From positions 1 to 41,071 of the forward strand of contig NZ_JACLZI010000045.1 of the NCBI RefSeq assembly GCF_014280935.1: a stretch of DNA of 41,071 nucleotides, written 5' to 3'. This document shows positions 25,659-33,727 of the stretch, in pieces (the first letter of the stretch is position 1; the number at the start of each line of letters is the position of its first letter). Both the position numbers and the translations under genes were made by a program. Under the pieces are notes generated by a model that had not been told where the DNA came from, ran no database searches, and was given only the letters and a program-made list of their open reading frames with translations. This DNA comes from Aquibacillus kalidii. Lineage in GTDB: Bacteria > Bacillota > Bacilli > Bacillales > Amphibacillaceae.

Positions 25659-26957
25659 ATGATCCATCCTTTTCAAATCAATACACAAGGGCACATTGCC
25701 ATAGATGGAATAGATGCAACAACATTAGCAAAAAAATACGGTACACCTCTATTTGTGTACGATGTGAATGCAGTTCGAGCAAATGCACGTGCCTTTGTTG
25801 AGACTTTTAACCAATTAGGTGTGAAAGCTCAAGTTGCGTACGCAAGTAAAGCTTTTTCTTCGATTGCTATGCTTCAAGTAGCTAAACAAGAAAAGCTTAG
25901 TCTTGATGTGGTATCACAGGGAGAGCTATATACTGCTTTACAAGCTGATTTTCCGGTAGACAAAATTCATATGCATGGAAATAATAAAAGTTACGCTGAA
26001 CTTGAAATGGCAGTGAAGAATAATATTGGTTGTATTGTTATAGATAACTTTTATGAGATTGAATTGTTGACAGAAATTCTAGCAAACTATAAAAAACAAA
26101 TGAATGTCCTAATCCGTGTTACCCCTGGAATAGAAGCACATACACATGACTATATTCTGACAGGTAACGAAGATTCGAAATTTGGATTTGATCTTTCCAA
26201 CGGCCAAGCAGAAGAAGCATTTCAGCTACTTTCTAAAACAGATTGGATAAATGTGAAAGGATTGCATTGCCATATCGGTTCACAAATTTTTGAAACAGAC
26301 GGCTTTGTGATGGCCGTTAAAAGGTTGTTTGAAACGCTCGGAAAGTGGCAAGCTAGTTATCATTATAAGCCTGAAGTGTTAAACTTGGGTGGAGGCTTTG
26401 GTATACGGTATACTGAAGAGGATGATCCGTTACCACTAAGTGGTTACGTAAAGGCCCTTGTCGATGAGATTCAATTACAAATAGATCAATATGGTCTGGA
26501 TTTTCCCGAGATTTGGATCGAACCAGGAAGATCTATTGTTGGGAATACGGCATTAACTTTATATACCATCGGTTCAAAAAAGGATATTCCTGGAGTAAGA
26601 AAATATATTTCCGTTGATGGAGGAATGACTGATAACATTAGACCAGCATTGTATGAAGCGAAATATGATGCAATGATAGCTAATAAAGCAAATATGCCAA
26701 AGAGTGAAGAAGTCTCTGTGGCTGGTAAATGTTGTGAGTCAGGTGATATGCTAATATGGGATGTAGAATTACCACAAGTTGATCACGGAGATTTGTTAGC
26801 TGTTTTTAGTACAGGTGCTTATGGGTATTCTATGTCTAACCACTACAATCGGTTTCCTAAGGCAGCAGTTGTGTTTGTTGAAAACAACAAGGATAAACTT
26901 GTCATTCAAAGAGAAACCTATCAAGATGTTGTGAAAAATGATTTATCATATGAATAA
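25659..26957 (+). CDS. lysA: Diaminopimelate decarboxylase
   Basis: A 432-residue PLP-dependent fold-III enzyme that converts meso-diaminopimelate to lysine, the last step of lysine synthesis. K64 in VAYASKAF is the PLP lysine, HCHIGSQI and GGGFGIRY bind the cofactor, EPGRSIVGN follows, and the catalytic Cys lies in AGKCCESGD. GGAGG precedes the ATG. It sits between spoVA and ppiB as in B. subtilis. Confidence 0.97.
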   Translation: MIHPFQINTQGHIAIDGIDATTLAKKYGTPLFVYDVNAVRANARAFVETFNQLGVKAQVAYASKAFSSIAMLQVAKQEKLSLDVVSQGELYTALQADFPVDKIHMHGNNKSYAELEMAVKNNIGCIVIDNFYEIELLTEILANYKKQMNVLIRVTPGIEAHTHDYILTGNEDSKFGFDLSNGQAEEAFQLLSKTDWINVKGLHCHIGSQIFETDGFVMAVKRLFETLGKWQASYHYKPEVLNLGGGFGIRYTEEDDPLPLSGYVKALVDEIQLQIDQYGLDFPEIWIEPGRSIVGNTALTLYTIGSKKDIPGVRKYISVDGGMTDNIRPALYEAKYDAMIANKANMPKSEEVSVAGKCCESGDMLIWDVELPQVDHGDLLAVFSTGAYGYSMSNHYNRFPKAAVVFVENNKDKLVIQRETYQDVVKNDLSYE

Positions 26958-26979
26958 GATATTCTAGGAGGAAAATGAA

Positions 26980-27414
26980 ATGAAACAAGCTACAATTGAA
27001 TTTGAAAATGGAGAACAAATTATTATTGAAATGTATGAGGAGGCTGCGCCAAATACTGTAGCAAACTTTGAAAAACTAGCTAATAGCGGTTTTTATAATG
27101 GCGTTACATTCCACCGTGTAATACCTGGTTTCGTAGCTCAAGGTGGAGATCCGACTGGTACTGGTGCTGGTGGCCCTGGTTATTCCATTAAATGTGAGAC
27201 AGAAGGGAATCCACATAAACATGTAGCTGGAGCACTATCTATGGCACATGCTGGTAAAGATACTGGTGGAAGTCAGTTTTTCTTAGTACATGAGCCACAG
27301 CCGCATTTAGATGGAGTGCATACTGTTTTTGGACAAGTTACTGAGGGATTGGACACAGTACTTCGAATCAAACCAGGTGATGTAATGAAAACTGTAAAAG
27401 TAGAGGAAAAGTGA
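26980..27414 (+). CDS. ppiB: Peptidyl-prolyl cis-trans isomerase (cyclophilin type)
   Basis: A 144-residue cytosolic cyclophilin. The core active site is visible: TFHRVIPGF (R46), QGGDPTGTG (54-62) and SQFFLV, with [10 protein letters not shown] near the end. It speeds proline isomerisation during protein folding. AGGAGG precedes the ATG. It is 22 bases after lysA and probably co-transcribed, and it is closed by a short terminator. Confidence 0.96.
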   Translation: MKQATIEFENGEQIIIEMYEEAAPNTVANFEKLANSGFYNGVTFHRVIPGFVAQGGDPTGTGAGGPGYSIKCETEGNPHKHVAGALSMAHAGKDTGGSQFFLVHEPQPHLDGVHTVFGQVTEGLDTVLRIKPGDVMKTVKVEEK

Positions 27415-27435
27415 GTCAATGACTCGCTTTTTTTG
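27407..27435 (+). terminator. Terminator of lysA-ppiB
   Basis: AAGTGAGT pairs with GACTCGCTT (one G-T pair) around CAAT, followed by a run of T residues to 27434. The left arm overlaps the ppiB stop codon. Confidence 0.75.
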
Positions 27436-27479
27436 TTATACTCATTAAAGAATGAGATTTGCCAAACTGAAAAAGTGAG

Positions 27480-27962
27480 TTGGTTTTTGTGTATGTCATC
27501 ATATTCTTGTGCTTAGTCTTAGTCATTGGACCACTAGGTACTATCATTCATGAAACAGGGCATTTACTTGGGGCATTGTTGGGAAAAGCAGATAAAGCTT
27601 ATTTAAGAATAGGAATTGGACAGAGAGTTAGTAAATTTGAAATGAAAAAGGTGACAATCGAGTTCAATCGCTTATTTTTCATTGGTGGTTTAACAAGTAG
27701 TGAAAAGGAAAATAGTAGTTTTACCAAAAAGGAAGGTGCCTTCATTATACTTTGTGGACCATTAGCCAATTTAATAGTCGCAACCATCATTCAATCAATA
27801 TCAATCGAAAATTTATATTTATCGTTATTTATGATGTTCAATTACTGGCTAGCATTTATTAATATAATCCCTTTTAAAACTAGAAATAGGCAATCGGATG
27901 GATATCAATTTATTAAATTGGTATTTTGTTGGAAAAACGGTGACATTTTTAATGAAAAGTAG
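27480..27962 (+). CDS. Small M50-type membrane metallopeptidase
   Basis: A 160-residue membrane protein with HETGH at 24-28 in the first hydrophobic segment, the HExxH zinc motif of site-2-type intramembrane proteases. A second conserved block, NIIPFKTRNRQSDGYQ, stands where longer members have NxxPxxxxDG, with the D of SDG as the likely third ligand. GPLANL precedes it. It is a compact form with about four membrane segments. Target is unknown. The TTG start follows a weak AAAGTGAG. It occupies the place between ppiB and ribT where B. subtilis has riboflavin genes. Confidence 0.72.
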   Translation: MVFVYVIIFLCLVLVIGPLGTIIHETGHLLGALLGKADKAYLRIGIGQRVSKFEMKKVTIEFNRLFFIGGLTSSEKENSSFTKKEGAFIILCGPLANLIVATIIQSISIENLYLSLFMMFNYWLAFINIIPFKTRNRQSDGYQFIKLVFCWKNGDIFNEK

Positions 27963-28022
27963 TATTATTTATTAATAAGATAATTTAAGTTTATAAAAAT
28001 GGATATAGGGAATGTGTATAGG

Positions 28023-28124
28023 TTGAATCAGCAAAAGAAAAATTGGATATTACTTTTAGCTTTACTTATAGTAGGATTTATTTGGGGGTTTATATACTGG
28101 TTTTTCATTATAATTCCTTCGTAA
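28023..28124 (+). CDS. Possible 33-residue single-membrane-span peptide
   Basis: Reading from TTG at 28023 gives MNQQKKNW, then a hydrophobic helix rich in L, I, F and W, ending IIIPS. The basic N-terminus and single span resemble small membrane proteins. An in-frame ATG at 27999 and GTG at 28014 are alternative starts; ATATAGGG at 28003-28010 may be the ribosome site. It lies between the M50-type protease and ribT on the same strand. I do not recognise a family. Confidence 0.4.
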   Translation: MNQQKKNWILLLALLIVGFIWGFIYWFFIIIPS

Positions 28125-28135
28125 CTTATGACAAT

Positions 28136-28164
28136 TTGACAAAAATTAAAAAATCAGTCATAAA
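28136..28164 (+). promoter_or_regulatory. Candidate sigma-A promoter of ribT
   Basis: TTGACA at 28136-28141 is an exact -35 hexamer. CATAAA at 28159-28164, 17 bases on, is a 4-of-6 -10 element. The next start downstream is ribT at 28271. The long untranslated leader was checked for an FMN riboswitch and none was recognised. Confidence 0.4.
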
Positions 28165-28270
28165 TAGTGGTATAACATTGCAACTTATAAAAAATTAGTA
28201 AACGTGAGATAGGGATATACTAGTAACTGCACTTGCAGATTATAAGTTATTTTCATGATGAGGGGTAAAT

Positions 28271-28618
28271 ATGTTAATACGCTACAAAAAAACTTTTGAA
28301 AAAATAGCAATGGGTTTATTATCTTTCATGCCCGAGGAAAAAGAAGTGAAAAAATTACAGCAGACAATTAAGGAATATGAGACTAATCCAGAGTGGCACT
28401 TATTCTTATGGAAAGAAGAGGACATATTAGGTGCTGTCGGGGTAAGACTTGAAGGTGCAGATAAAGTTGTCGTACAGCATGTAACCGTTAACCCATCCCA
28501 TCGAAACACGGGGATTGGTAAGAATATGGTGCTAGGTATTAAGGATTTGTATAAAAATTATACGGTTTGTGCAAATGATTTAACTGAAGCTTTTCTCGGA
28601 AAATGTGATTCACATTAA
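28271..28618 (+). CDS. ribT: RibT, GNAT-family acetyltransferase
   Basis: A 115-residue GNAT protein that closely follows B. subtilis RibT from the start (MLIRYKKTFEKIAMGLLSFM). The acetyl-CoA loop lies in NPSHRNTGIGKNM (about residues 75-87). RibT is the last gene of the B. subtilis riboflavin operon; its substrate is unknown. Here no ribD, ribE, ribA or ribH gene precedes it. GAGGGG precedes the ATG. A good terminator follows, so it is probably transcribed alone. Confidence 0.9.
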   Translation: MLIRYKKTFEKIAMGLLSFMPEEKEVKKLQQTIKEYETNPEWHLFLWKEEDILGAVGVRLEGADKVVVQHVTVNPSHRNTGIGKNMVLGIKDLYKNYTVCANDLTEAFLGKCDSH

Positions 28619-28624
28619 ATTTTT

Positions 28625-28653
28625 CCAGCCTATCTAAAGAAGGCTGGTTTTTT
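28625..28653 (+). terminator. Intrinsic terminator of ribT
   Basis: CCAGCCT (28625-28631) pairs with AGGCTGG (28641-28647) around a 9-base loop, followed by six T residues. Confidence 0.85.
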
Positions 28654-28910
28654 GTGTGAAAAAAGCTTTACGAACATGAATGAAATTATAATAAGATGAT
28701 CAATTGTAGGGATATTTGAATAAAAATGTCGAATTTGCACTTTCTATAAAACGGGACCTTTGCTATTATTAGAATCAAGGTAAGTTACGTTTGTGGGATT
28801 ATATTGCTGGATTAGTCATCCCTTTTATCCGATTTGAAAAAACTATTGGATTTGTTAAAAGGCAGTTAAATACAATAATCCTCCTATTTTTTGTTGGAAG
28901 GAAGATTCTT

Positions 28911-29666
28911 ATGCAACACCAAGCCTATCAAGTAAAGTTGGATTCTTTTGAGGGCCCACTTGATTTACTTCTCCATTTAATTAATCAATATGAAATAGAT
29001 ATTTATGATATACCAGTTTCACAAATAACAGAGCAATATATGGCCTATATTCACACAATGCAACAATTGGAGTTAAATGTAGCAAGTGAGTATTTAGTAA
29101 TGGCTGCCACACTATTGGCAATTAAAAGTCAACTTCTATTGCCTAATCAAGAGATAGAAGCAGAAGAAGAAGTTTATGAAGAAGACCCACGTGATGAGTT
29201 GATGAGAAGATTGATCGAATATCGTAAATTTAAAGAAGCAGCTTCCCACTTACAAGAAAAAGAGCGAGATGCCAATCAGATATATACACGGCCTCCTAAA
29301 GATTTTGATGAATTAGTTGGTAAAAAGAAGGAAGTAGTACGTGGAGACATTTCTATTTATGATATGTTAGCAGCTATGTCCAAAATATTTGATCGTAAGA
29401 AATGGACTCGACCATTAGAAACTAAAATACAAAGGTCAGAGATCCCTATCAGACAGCGGATGGACGAGGTACTTTTGCATTTAAAGGGCAAAAATTACGG
29501 TGTACCATTTCATCAACTGTTTCCTTATGAATCAAGGTCACATATAGTAGTTACATTTATAGCAATATTAGAGTTAATGAAAATACACGAAATTTATTGT
29601 GTACAAGAAAATAACTTTGATGAACTAATTGTTTTCTCTTCTACGCAAGAAGAAGGAATGGAATAG
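28911..29666 (+). CDS. scpA: Segregation and condensation protein A (kleisin)
   Basis: A 251-residue kleisin subunit of the SMC-ScpAB condensin complex, which compacts and segregates the chromosome. LDSFEGPLDLLLHLI (about 10-24) is the conserved N-terminal segment that contacts the SMC neck, acidic residues around 80-95 lead to the linker, and the C-terminal winged helix ends the protein. The ATG at 28911 follows GGAAGGA. An in-frame extension from 28791 has no ribosome site and no family similarity. scpB follows at 30 bases. Confidence 0.95.
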   Translation: MQHQAYQVKLDSFEGPLDLLLHLINQYEIDIYDIPVSQITEQYMAYIHTMQQLELNVASEYLVMAATLLAIKSQLLLPNQEIEAEEEVYEEDPRDELMRRLIEYRKFKEAASHLQEKERDANQIYTRPPKDFDELVGKKKEVVRGDISIYDMLAAMSKIFDRKKWTRPLETKIQRSEIPIRQRMDEVLLHLKGKNYGVPFHQLFPYESRSHIVVTFIAILELMKIHEIYCVQENNFDELIVFSSTQEEGME

Positions 29667-29695
29667 AGTTAACACAGTTGTTTGGAGGATAAACA

Positions 29696-30280
29696 TTGGA
29701 GATTAATGAATTTAAAGCTATTACAGAAGGGTTGTTATTTGCGGTTGGGGATGAAGGAATCACCAAACATCAACTAGCCAAAATTTTAGAATTGGATGAT
29801 AAAACAGTTGATCATATTATCAATGAGCTTAAATATGACTATGATCATGTAGAAAGAGGGATTACTATTATGCAATCCCAAGACGTGTTTCATTTGACAA
29901 CAAAACCGGAGCATAGTCTGTACTTTCAACGGCTCATAGAGTCTCCTCACACCTCCAAATTATCGCAAGCAGCATTGGAAACTCTAGCGATAATAGCCTA
30001 TCAACAACCAATTACACGTACAGAAATCGAAGAAATTCGTGGGGTTAAAAGTGATCGACCTGTTCAAACCCTTTTATCTAGGTCATTAGTGGAAGAGGTA
30101 GGAAGAAAAGAGGGGGTTGGACGTCCGATTATGTTTGGAACATCAAAGGAATTTTTGACATACTTCGGTTTAAAAACAATTGAAGAATTACCACCTTTAC
30201 CAGATGAAGTAAATGAATCGGATGTCGAGGAAGAAGCAGATTTATTTTTCGAGCGATTTAAGGAATTAGAAAAGGAATAG
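29696..30280 (+). CDS. scpB: Segregation and condensation protein B
   Basis: A 194-residue protein made of two winged-helix domains, the dimeric partner of ScpA in the condensin complex. ALETLAIIAYQQPITRTEIEEIRG is the hallmark segment, followed by GRPIMFGTSKEFLTYFG. It has an acidic C-terminal tail. The TTG at 29696 follows GGAGG with good spacing. A strong terminator ends the scpAB unit. Confidence 0.95.
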   Translation: MEINEFKAITEGLLFAVGDEGITKHQLAKILELDDKTVDHIINELKYDYDHVERGITIMQSQDVFHLTTKPEHSLYFQRLIESPHTSKLSQAALETLAIIAYQQPITRTEIEEIRGVKSDRPVQTLLSRSLVEEVGRKEGVGRPIMFGTSKEFLTYFGLKTIEELPPLPDEVNESDVEEEADLFFERFKELEKE

Positions 30281-30286
30281 TTTAAC

Positions 30287-30327
30287 AAACCTAAGGAAAC
30301 TAGCTTCGCGGTTCCTTAGGTTTTTTT
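30287..30327 (+). terminator. Intrinsic terminator of scpAB
   Basis: AAACCTAAGGAA (30287-30298) pairs perfectly with TTCCTTAGGTTT (30312-30323), followed by T residues to 30327. Confidence 0.88.
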
Positions 30328-30384
30328 GTGGTTTTAATAGCAGGCACATACTTTTATGCATATCATGGGTCTGAGGTGAGGGAG

Positions 30385-31236
30385 ATGGAGAAAAATTATT
30401 TACAAAATTTAATTAATTGGTATGAAGAAGTGGAGAAGCAGTTACAATTTACAAATCATGAACTTGGGGACTATCGGGAACAGAAAGAGAAATTGGAGTA
30501 TTGGTTAGGGTCTGAGAGGAATTTACAAGAAGAAACTTTACGTGAACTACAGGAAGAAGCAGAATTTATACGTGAACAGGTATTATCCATGCTAAATGAA
30601 TCAAGACATGTTACTGGAATACCTGTAGGTGCGCATAAGCTACCGCCATTACCATACGCTTATAACGCATTAGAACCTTATATTTCAGAGGAAATTATGA
30701 GATTACATCATGATAAGCATCATCGCTCATACGTTGAAGGTTTAAATCGTGCAGAGAAAGAGTTGTATGTAAACAAGCTTGATGACAAACTGATAAAACA
30801 CTGGATGAGGGAACAGGCATTTAACGGCTCTGGTCATTATTTGCATACTATATTTTGGAGCAATATGACTCCGACTAGTAAAAAAAAGCCAGGTGGCCAA
30901 CTAGCAGAACAAATTAAAAGAGATTTCGGCTCATTTCAAAAGTTTAAGAGACTTTTTACGAAGGCGGCAGAGTCTGTAGAAGGTGTTGGATGGGCAATAG
31001 TAGTGTGGGAACCACGAGCAGGTAGACTAGGAATTCAAACTGTTGAAAAACATCAAAATTTTAGTTTATGGGATACGATTCCGCTACTAGTTATTGACGT
31101 ATGGGAGCATGCTTATTACCTTCAATATCAAAACAACCGAACTAACTATATTGAAAATTGGTGGAATGTTGTTAACTGGGATAATGTAGAAAAGAGATTT
31201 GATACCGCGAAACAAGTCATGTGGAAATTATCATAG
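30385..31236 (+). CDS. sodF: Superoxide dismutase (Fe/Mn), N-terminally extended SodF type
   Basis: A 283-residue protein. Residues 1-75 form a charged, probably coiled-coil helix absent from ordinary superoxide dismutases. A full Fe/Mn-SOD domain follows, from about 86 (LPPLPYAYNALEP). Predicted metal ligands are H108 (LHHDKHH), H154 (HYLHTIFW), D238 and H242 (DVWEHAYY). Q224 in EKHQNFSL sits at the second-shell position typical of Mn enzymes. B. subtilis SodF has a similar length. The ATG at 30385 follows GAGGTGAGGG; an upstream in-frame start at 30328 overlaps the scpAB terminator. It stands alone between two terminators. Confidence 0.9.
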   Translation: MEKNYLQNLINWYEEVEKQLQFTNHELGDYREQKEKLEYWLGSERNLQEETLRELQEEAEFIREQVLSMLNESRHVTGIPVGAHKLPPLPYAYNALEPYISEEIMRLHHDKHHRSYVEGLNRAEKELYVNKLDDKLIKHWMREQAFNGSGHYLHTIFWSNMTPTSKKKPGGQLAEQIKRDFGSFQKFKRLFTKAAESVEGVGWAIVVWEPRAGRLGIQTVEKHQNFSLWDTIPLLVIDVWEHAYYLQYQNNRTNYIENWWNVVNWDNVEKRFDTAKQVMWKLS

Positions 31237-31254
31237 CAAAATTATCTTTCTTAG

Positions 31255-31283
31255 TACCTTACTCGATGTAGGGTATTTTTTTT
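31255..31283 (+). terminator. Intrinsic terminator of sodF
   Basis: TACCTTAC (31255-31262) pairs with GTAGGGTA (31268-31275) with one G-T pair and a 5-base loop, followed by a run of T residues. Confidence 0.82.
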
Positions 31284-31295
31284 ATAGGAAATTTT

Positions 31296-31324
31296 ATATT
31301 TTACTAGGTTTTATTCATAAGCAT
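31296..31324 (+). promoter_or_regulatory. Candidate sigma-E promoter of dacB
   Basis: ATATT at 31296-31300 and CATAAGCAT at 31316-31324, 15 bases apart, resemble the sigma-E elements GHATATT and CATACAHT, though the -10 has several mismatches. dacB-spmAB is sigma-E dependent in B. subtilis. The predicted transcription start lies near 31331, downstream of an ATG at 31323, which argues for the TTG start of dacB at 31374. Confidence 0.45.
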
Positions 31325-31373
31325 GTCCTTTGTGCATAAAATTGTACAGACATGGAAGCGGGGAGGTCCTAAA

Positions 31374-32486
31374 TTGAAGCGAATAGTAATGATAATCTGT
31401 TGTATAAGTTTATTCTTGTTAATGAATCCGATACAAGCGTTTGCTAAACCAAGTGTATCAGCACAAAATGCCGTTTTAATGGAGCAGTCAACAGGTAGGG
31501 TATTATACGAAAAGTCTGCTAATGACCCTCATTTAATAGCAAGTATTACGAAAATAATGACTGCTATTATCGCAATTGAATCAGGAAAAATGGATGAAAT
31601 GGCAACTGCTAGCCACCGTGCAGTCTATACGGAAGGGTCTTCCATTTACTTAGAAGAAGGCGAGAAGATGAAACTGAGTGATCTCGTATATGGGTTAATG
31701 TTGAGGTCAGGTAATGATTCAGCAGTAGCTATCGCAGAGCATGTAGGTGGTAGTGTAGAAGGGTTTGTACACTTAATGAATGAGAAGGCTGCATGGATCG
31801 GGATGAACAATTCTCATTTTGATAATCCACATGGGTTAGATTCTGACAAGCATTATTCAACTGCATATGACATGGCTCTACTTATGCGTTATGCCATGGA
31901 CAATGATGTATTTAAAGATGTGACAGGATCAACATCCTATAAAGCAGAAACAAGAGAGTATGCATGGGGAAACAAAAACAAATTGCTTACAAGGTATTAT
32001 GAATATTCCACAGGTGGTAAAACAGGTTACACAAGAGCTGCGGGTAGAACGTTGGTTTCGACAGCAGAAAAAGATGGAATGGAGTTAATTGTTGTGACGC
32101 TAAATGGACCGGATGATTGGAAGGACCACATGCGGTTGTTTAATTGGGGTTTTAAGAACTATCAAATGACAAAGCTTCAAAATAAGGGTCAAGAAATTTT
32201 CTATATGAAAAACTCAGAAGAGAAAGAAACGGCTTATTTTAGAGATGAGGTGTATGTCCCTTTAACTGACCAAGAGAAAGAACAAGTAGAATCAGCAACT
32301 TTTTTTGAAAAAGCTCGGGATGAGGATGTAACGGACCTTATTGGTAAAAAAGTCTTTACACTTGAAGGAAACAATATAGCAGAAGCATCTATATTTCGTG
32401 ATAACATTGCCAATGAATCTGAGGAATCAGCCGGTTTCCTAGAGTCCATCTTAGATATGTTTAACAAAATGTTAGGTGTAATTTAA
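31374..32486 (+). CDS. dacB: D-alanyl-D-alanine carboxypeptidase DacB (sporulation PBP5*)
   Basis: A 370-residue DD-carboxypeptidase with a signal peptide (about 1-24, ending QAFA). Catalytic motifs are S57-x-x-K60, S112-G-N114 and K216-T-G218. It is made in the mother cell and controls cortex crosslinking together with DacF. The TTG at 31374 follows GGGGAGG with 6 bases spacing and puts the basic end of the signal peptide at the start. A 17-codon longer frame from 31323 is less likely. spmA begins at the base after its stop. Confidence 0.94.
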   Translation: MKRIVMIICCISLFLLMNPIQAFAKPSVSAQNAVLMEQSTGRVLYEKSANDPHLIASITKIMTAIIAIESGKMDEMATASHRAVYTEGSSIYLEEGEKMKLSDLVYGLMLRSGNDSAVAIAEHVGGSVEGFVHLMNEKAAWIGMNNSHFDNPHGLDSDKHYSTAYDMALLMRYAMDNDVFKDVTGSTSYKAETREYAWGNKNKLLTRYYEYSTGGKTGYTRAAGRTLVSTAEKDGMELIVVTLNGPDDWKDHMRLFNWGFKNYQMTKLQNKGQEIFYMKNSEEKETAYFRDEVYVPLTDQEKEQVESATFFEKARDEDVTDLIGKKVFTLEGNNIAEASIFRDNIANESEESAGFLESILDMFNKMLGVI

Positions 32487-33077
32487 ATGGTTAATCTGAT
32501 ATGGGCTGGTATGGCTATCATTGGGATTGTTTACGCTATGTTTAATGGAACAATGGAGAATGTTAATCAAGCCTTGTTTGAAAGTGCGGATGATGCTGTA
32601 ACAATTTCGATTGGATTAATAAGTGTTTTAGTGTTTTGGTTGGGATTAATGCGAGTAGCGGAAAAAGCTGGTATGTTGAGGGTATTAACAAACTTTTTTA
32701 AACCGATGGTGACAAGGCTTTTTCCTGAAATCCCAAAAGACCACCCGGCAATGGGGTATATTTTGTCTAACTTCACAGCAAACTTGTTTGGTTTAGGGAA
32801 TGCTGCTACACCGATGGGGATAAAAGCAATGGAAGAAATGAAAAAAATAAGTGGATCTGATAAAGCTAGCAGATCCATGATAACTTTTCTAGTAATAAAT
32901 ACCTCAAGTCTTACCCTGATACCAACTACTGTCATAGCGATTCGTATGCAATATGATTCGCAAGCACCTACAGAAATTGTAGGAACGACAATTTTGGCAA
33001 CCCTAGTCACGTCAATTACAGCTATTATTGTAGACCGACTATTTTATTTGCGAAGGGTGCGTAAGAATAGACAATGA
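32487..33077 (+). CDS. spmA: Spore maturation protein A
   Basis: A 196-residue membrane protein of the nucleoside-recognition (Gate) domain family, with several hydrophobic segments and the typical NLFGLGNAATPMG and NTSSLTLIPTT blocks. With SpmB it is needed for full dehydration of the spore core. The start abuts the dacB stop with no gap, and its stop overlaps spmB by 4 bases, so all three genes are one operon. Confidence 0.95.
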   Translation: MVNLIWAGMAIIGIVYAMFNGTMENVNQALFESADDAVTISIGLISVLVFWLGLMRVAEKAGMLRVLTNFFKPMVTRLFPEIPKDHPAMGYILSNFTANLFGLGNAATPMGIKAMEEMKKISGSDKASRSMITFLVINTSSLTLIPTTVIAIRMQYDSQAPTEIVGTTILATLVTSITAIIVDRLFYLRRVRKNRQ

Positions 33078-33607
33078 GTATAATAACTACAGTAAGTACT
33101 TGGATTATACCATGTATTATTTTACTGGTTCTATTAGTGGCAACATGGAAAAAATTGCCTACCTATGAGATATTTGTTGAGGGGGGTAAAGAAGGAGTCA
33201 AAATGGCTATCTCACTCCTTCCTTTTTTGTTAGGAATGATGGTCGCTATTGCGATTTTACGTGGTTCAGGAGCAATGGAAGCTTTTATTGCTTTTATTTC
33301 CCCGGTTCTGACAATATTCGGTATTCCTTCAGATATTGTTCCATTAGCGATGATACGTCCTATTTCAGGAACAGCTGCATTAAGTATGACTACTGATTTG
33401 ATTAAGGCTCATGGACCAGATTCTTTCATAGGTAGACTAGCCTCTACAATGCAAGGAAGTACAGATACAACACTTTATATTTTAACCGTTTATTTTGGCG
33501 CCGTTGGAATAAGAAGAATGGGTGACGCTTTAAAAGTTGGACTGATAGCAGATTTTATTGGTATAATAGCATCAATCGTGATTGTTTCGATTGTCTTTAT
33601 GAATTAA
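33074..33607 (+). CDS. spmB: Spore maturation protein B
   Basis: A 177-residue membrane protein, the partner of SpmA and from the same Gate-domain family. Visible blocks are LLPFLLGMMVAIAILRGSG, MIRPISGTAALSM and MQGSTDTTLYILTVYFG. It starts inside the end of spmA (ATGA overlap). A 9-bp hairpin follows the stop. Confidence 0.95.
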   Translation: MSIITTVSTWIIPCIILLVLLVATWKKLPTYEIFVEGGKEGVKMAISLLPFLLGMMVAIAILRGSGAMEAFIAFISPVLTIFGIPSDIVPLAMIRPISGTAALSMTTDLIKAHGPDSFIGRLASTMQGSTDTTLYILTVYFGAVGIRRMGDALKVGLIADFIGIIASIVIVSIVFMN

Positions 33608-33636
33608 GCGTTAACGTTTATGTTAACGCTCTTGTT
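33607..33636 (+). terminator. Hairpin after spmB
   Basis: AGCGTTAAC (33607-33615) pairs perfectly with GTTAACGCT (33622-33630) around a 6-base loop. The following sequence, CTTGTTAT, is only partly T-rich. Confidence 0.7.
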
Positions 33637-33727
33637 ATGTCTTTAGTTAGTGATTAAAATGTAGATAGTTGAGAAATGCTGAAGATAAATGACGAAACAA
33701 TAAAATATAATGATAATGGTGGTAAAT

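Noticed and set aside
28125-28270. FMN riboswitch upstream of ribT
   Set aside because: The conserved RFN element sequence blocks are absent from this AT-rich leader.
28791-28910. N-terminal extension of scpA
   Set aside because: No ribosome site, no similarity to ScpA before residue 1 of the ATG at 28911, and the segment lies in the likely promoter leader.
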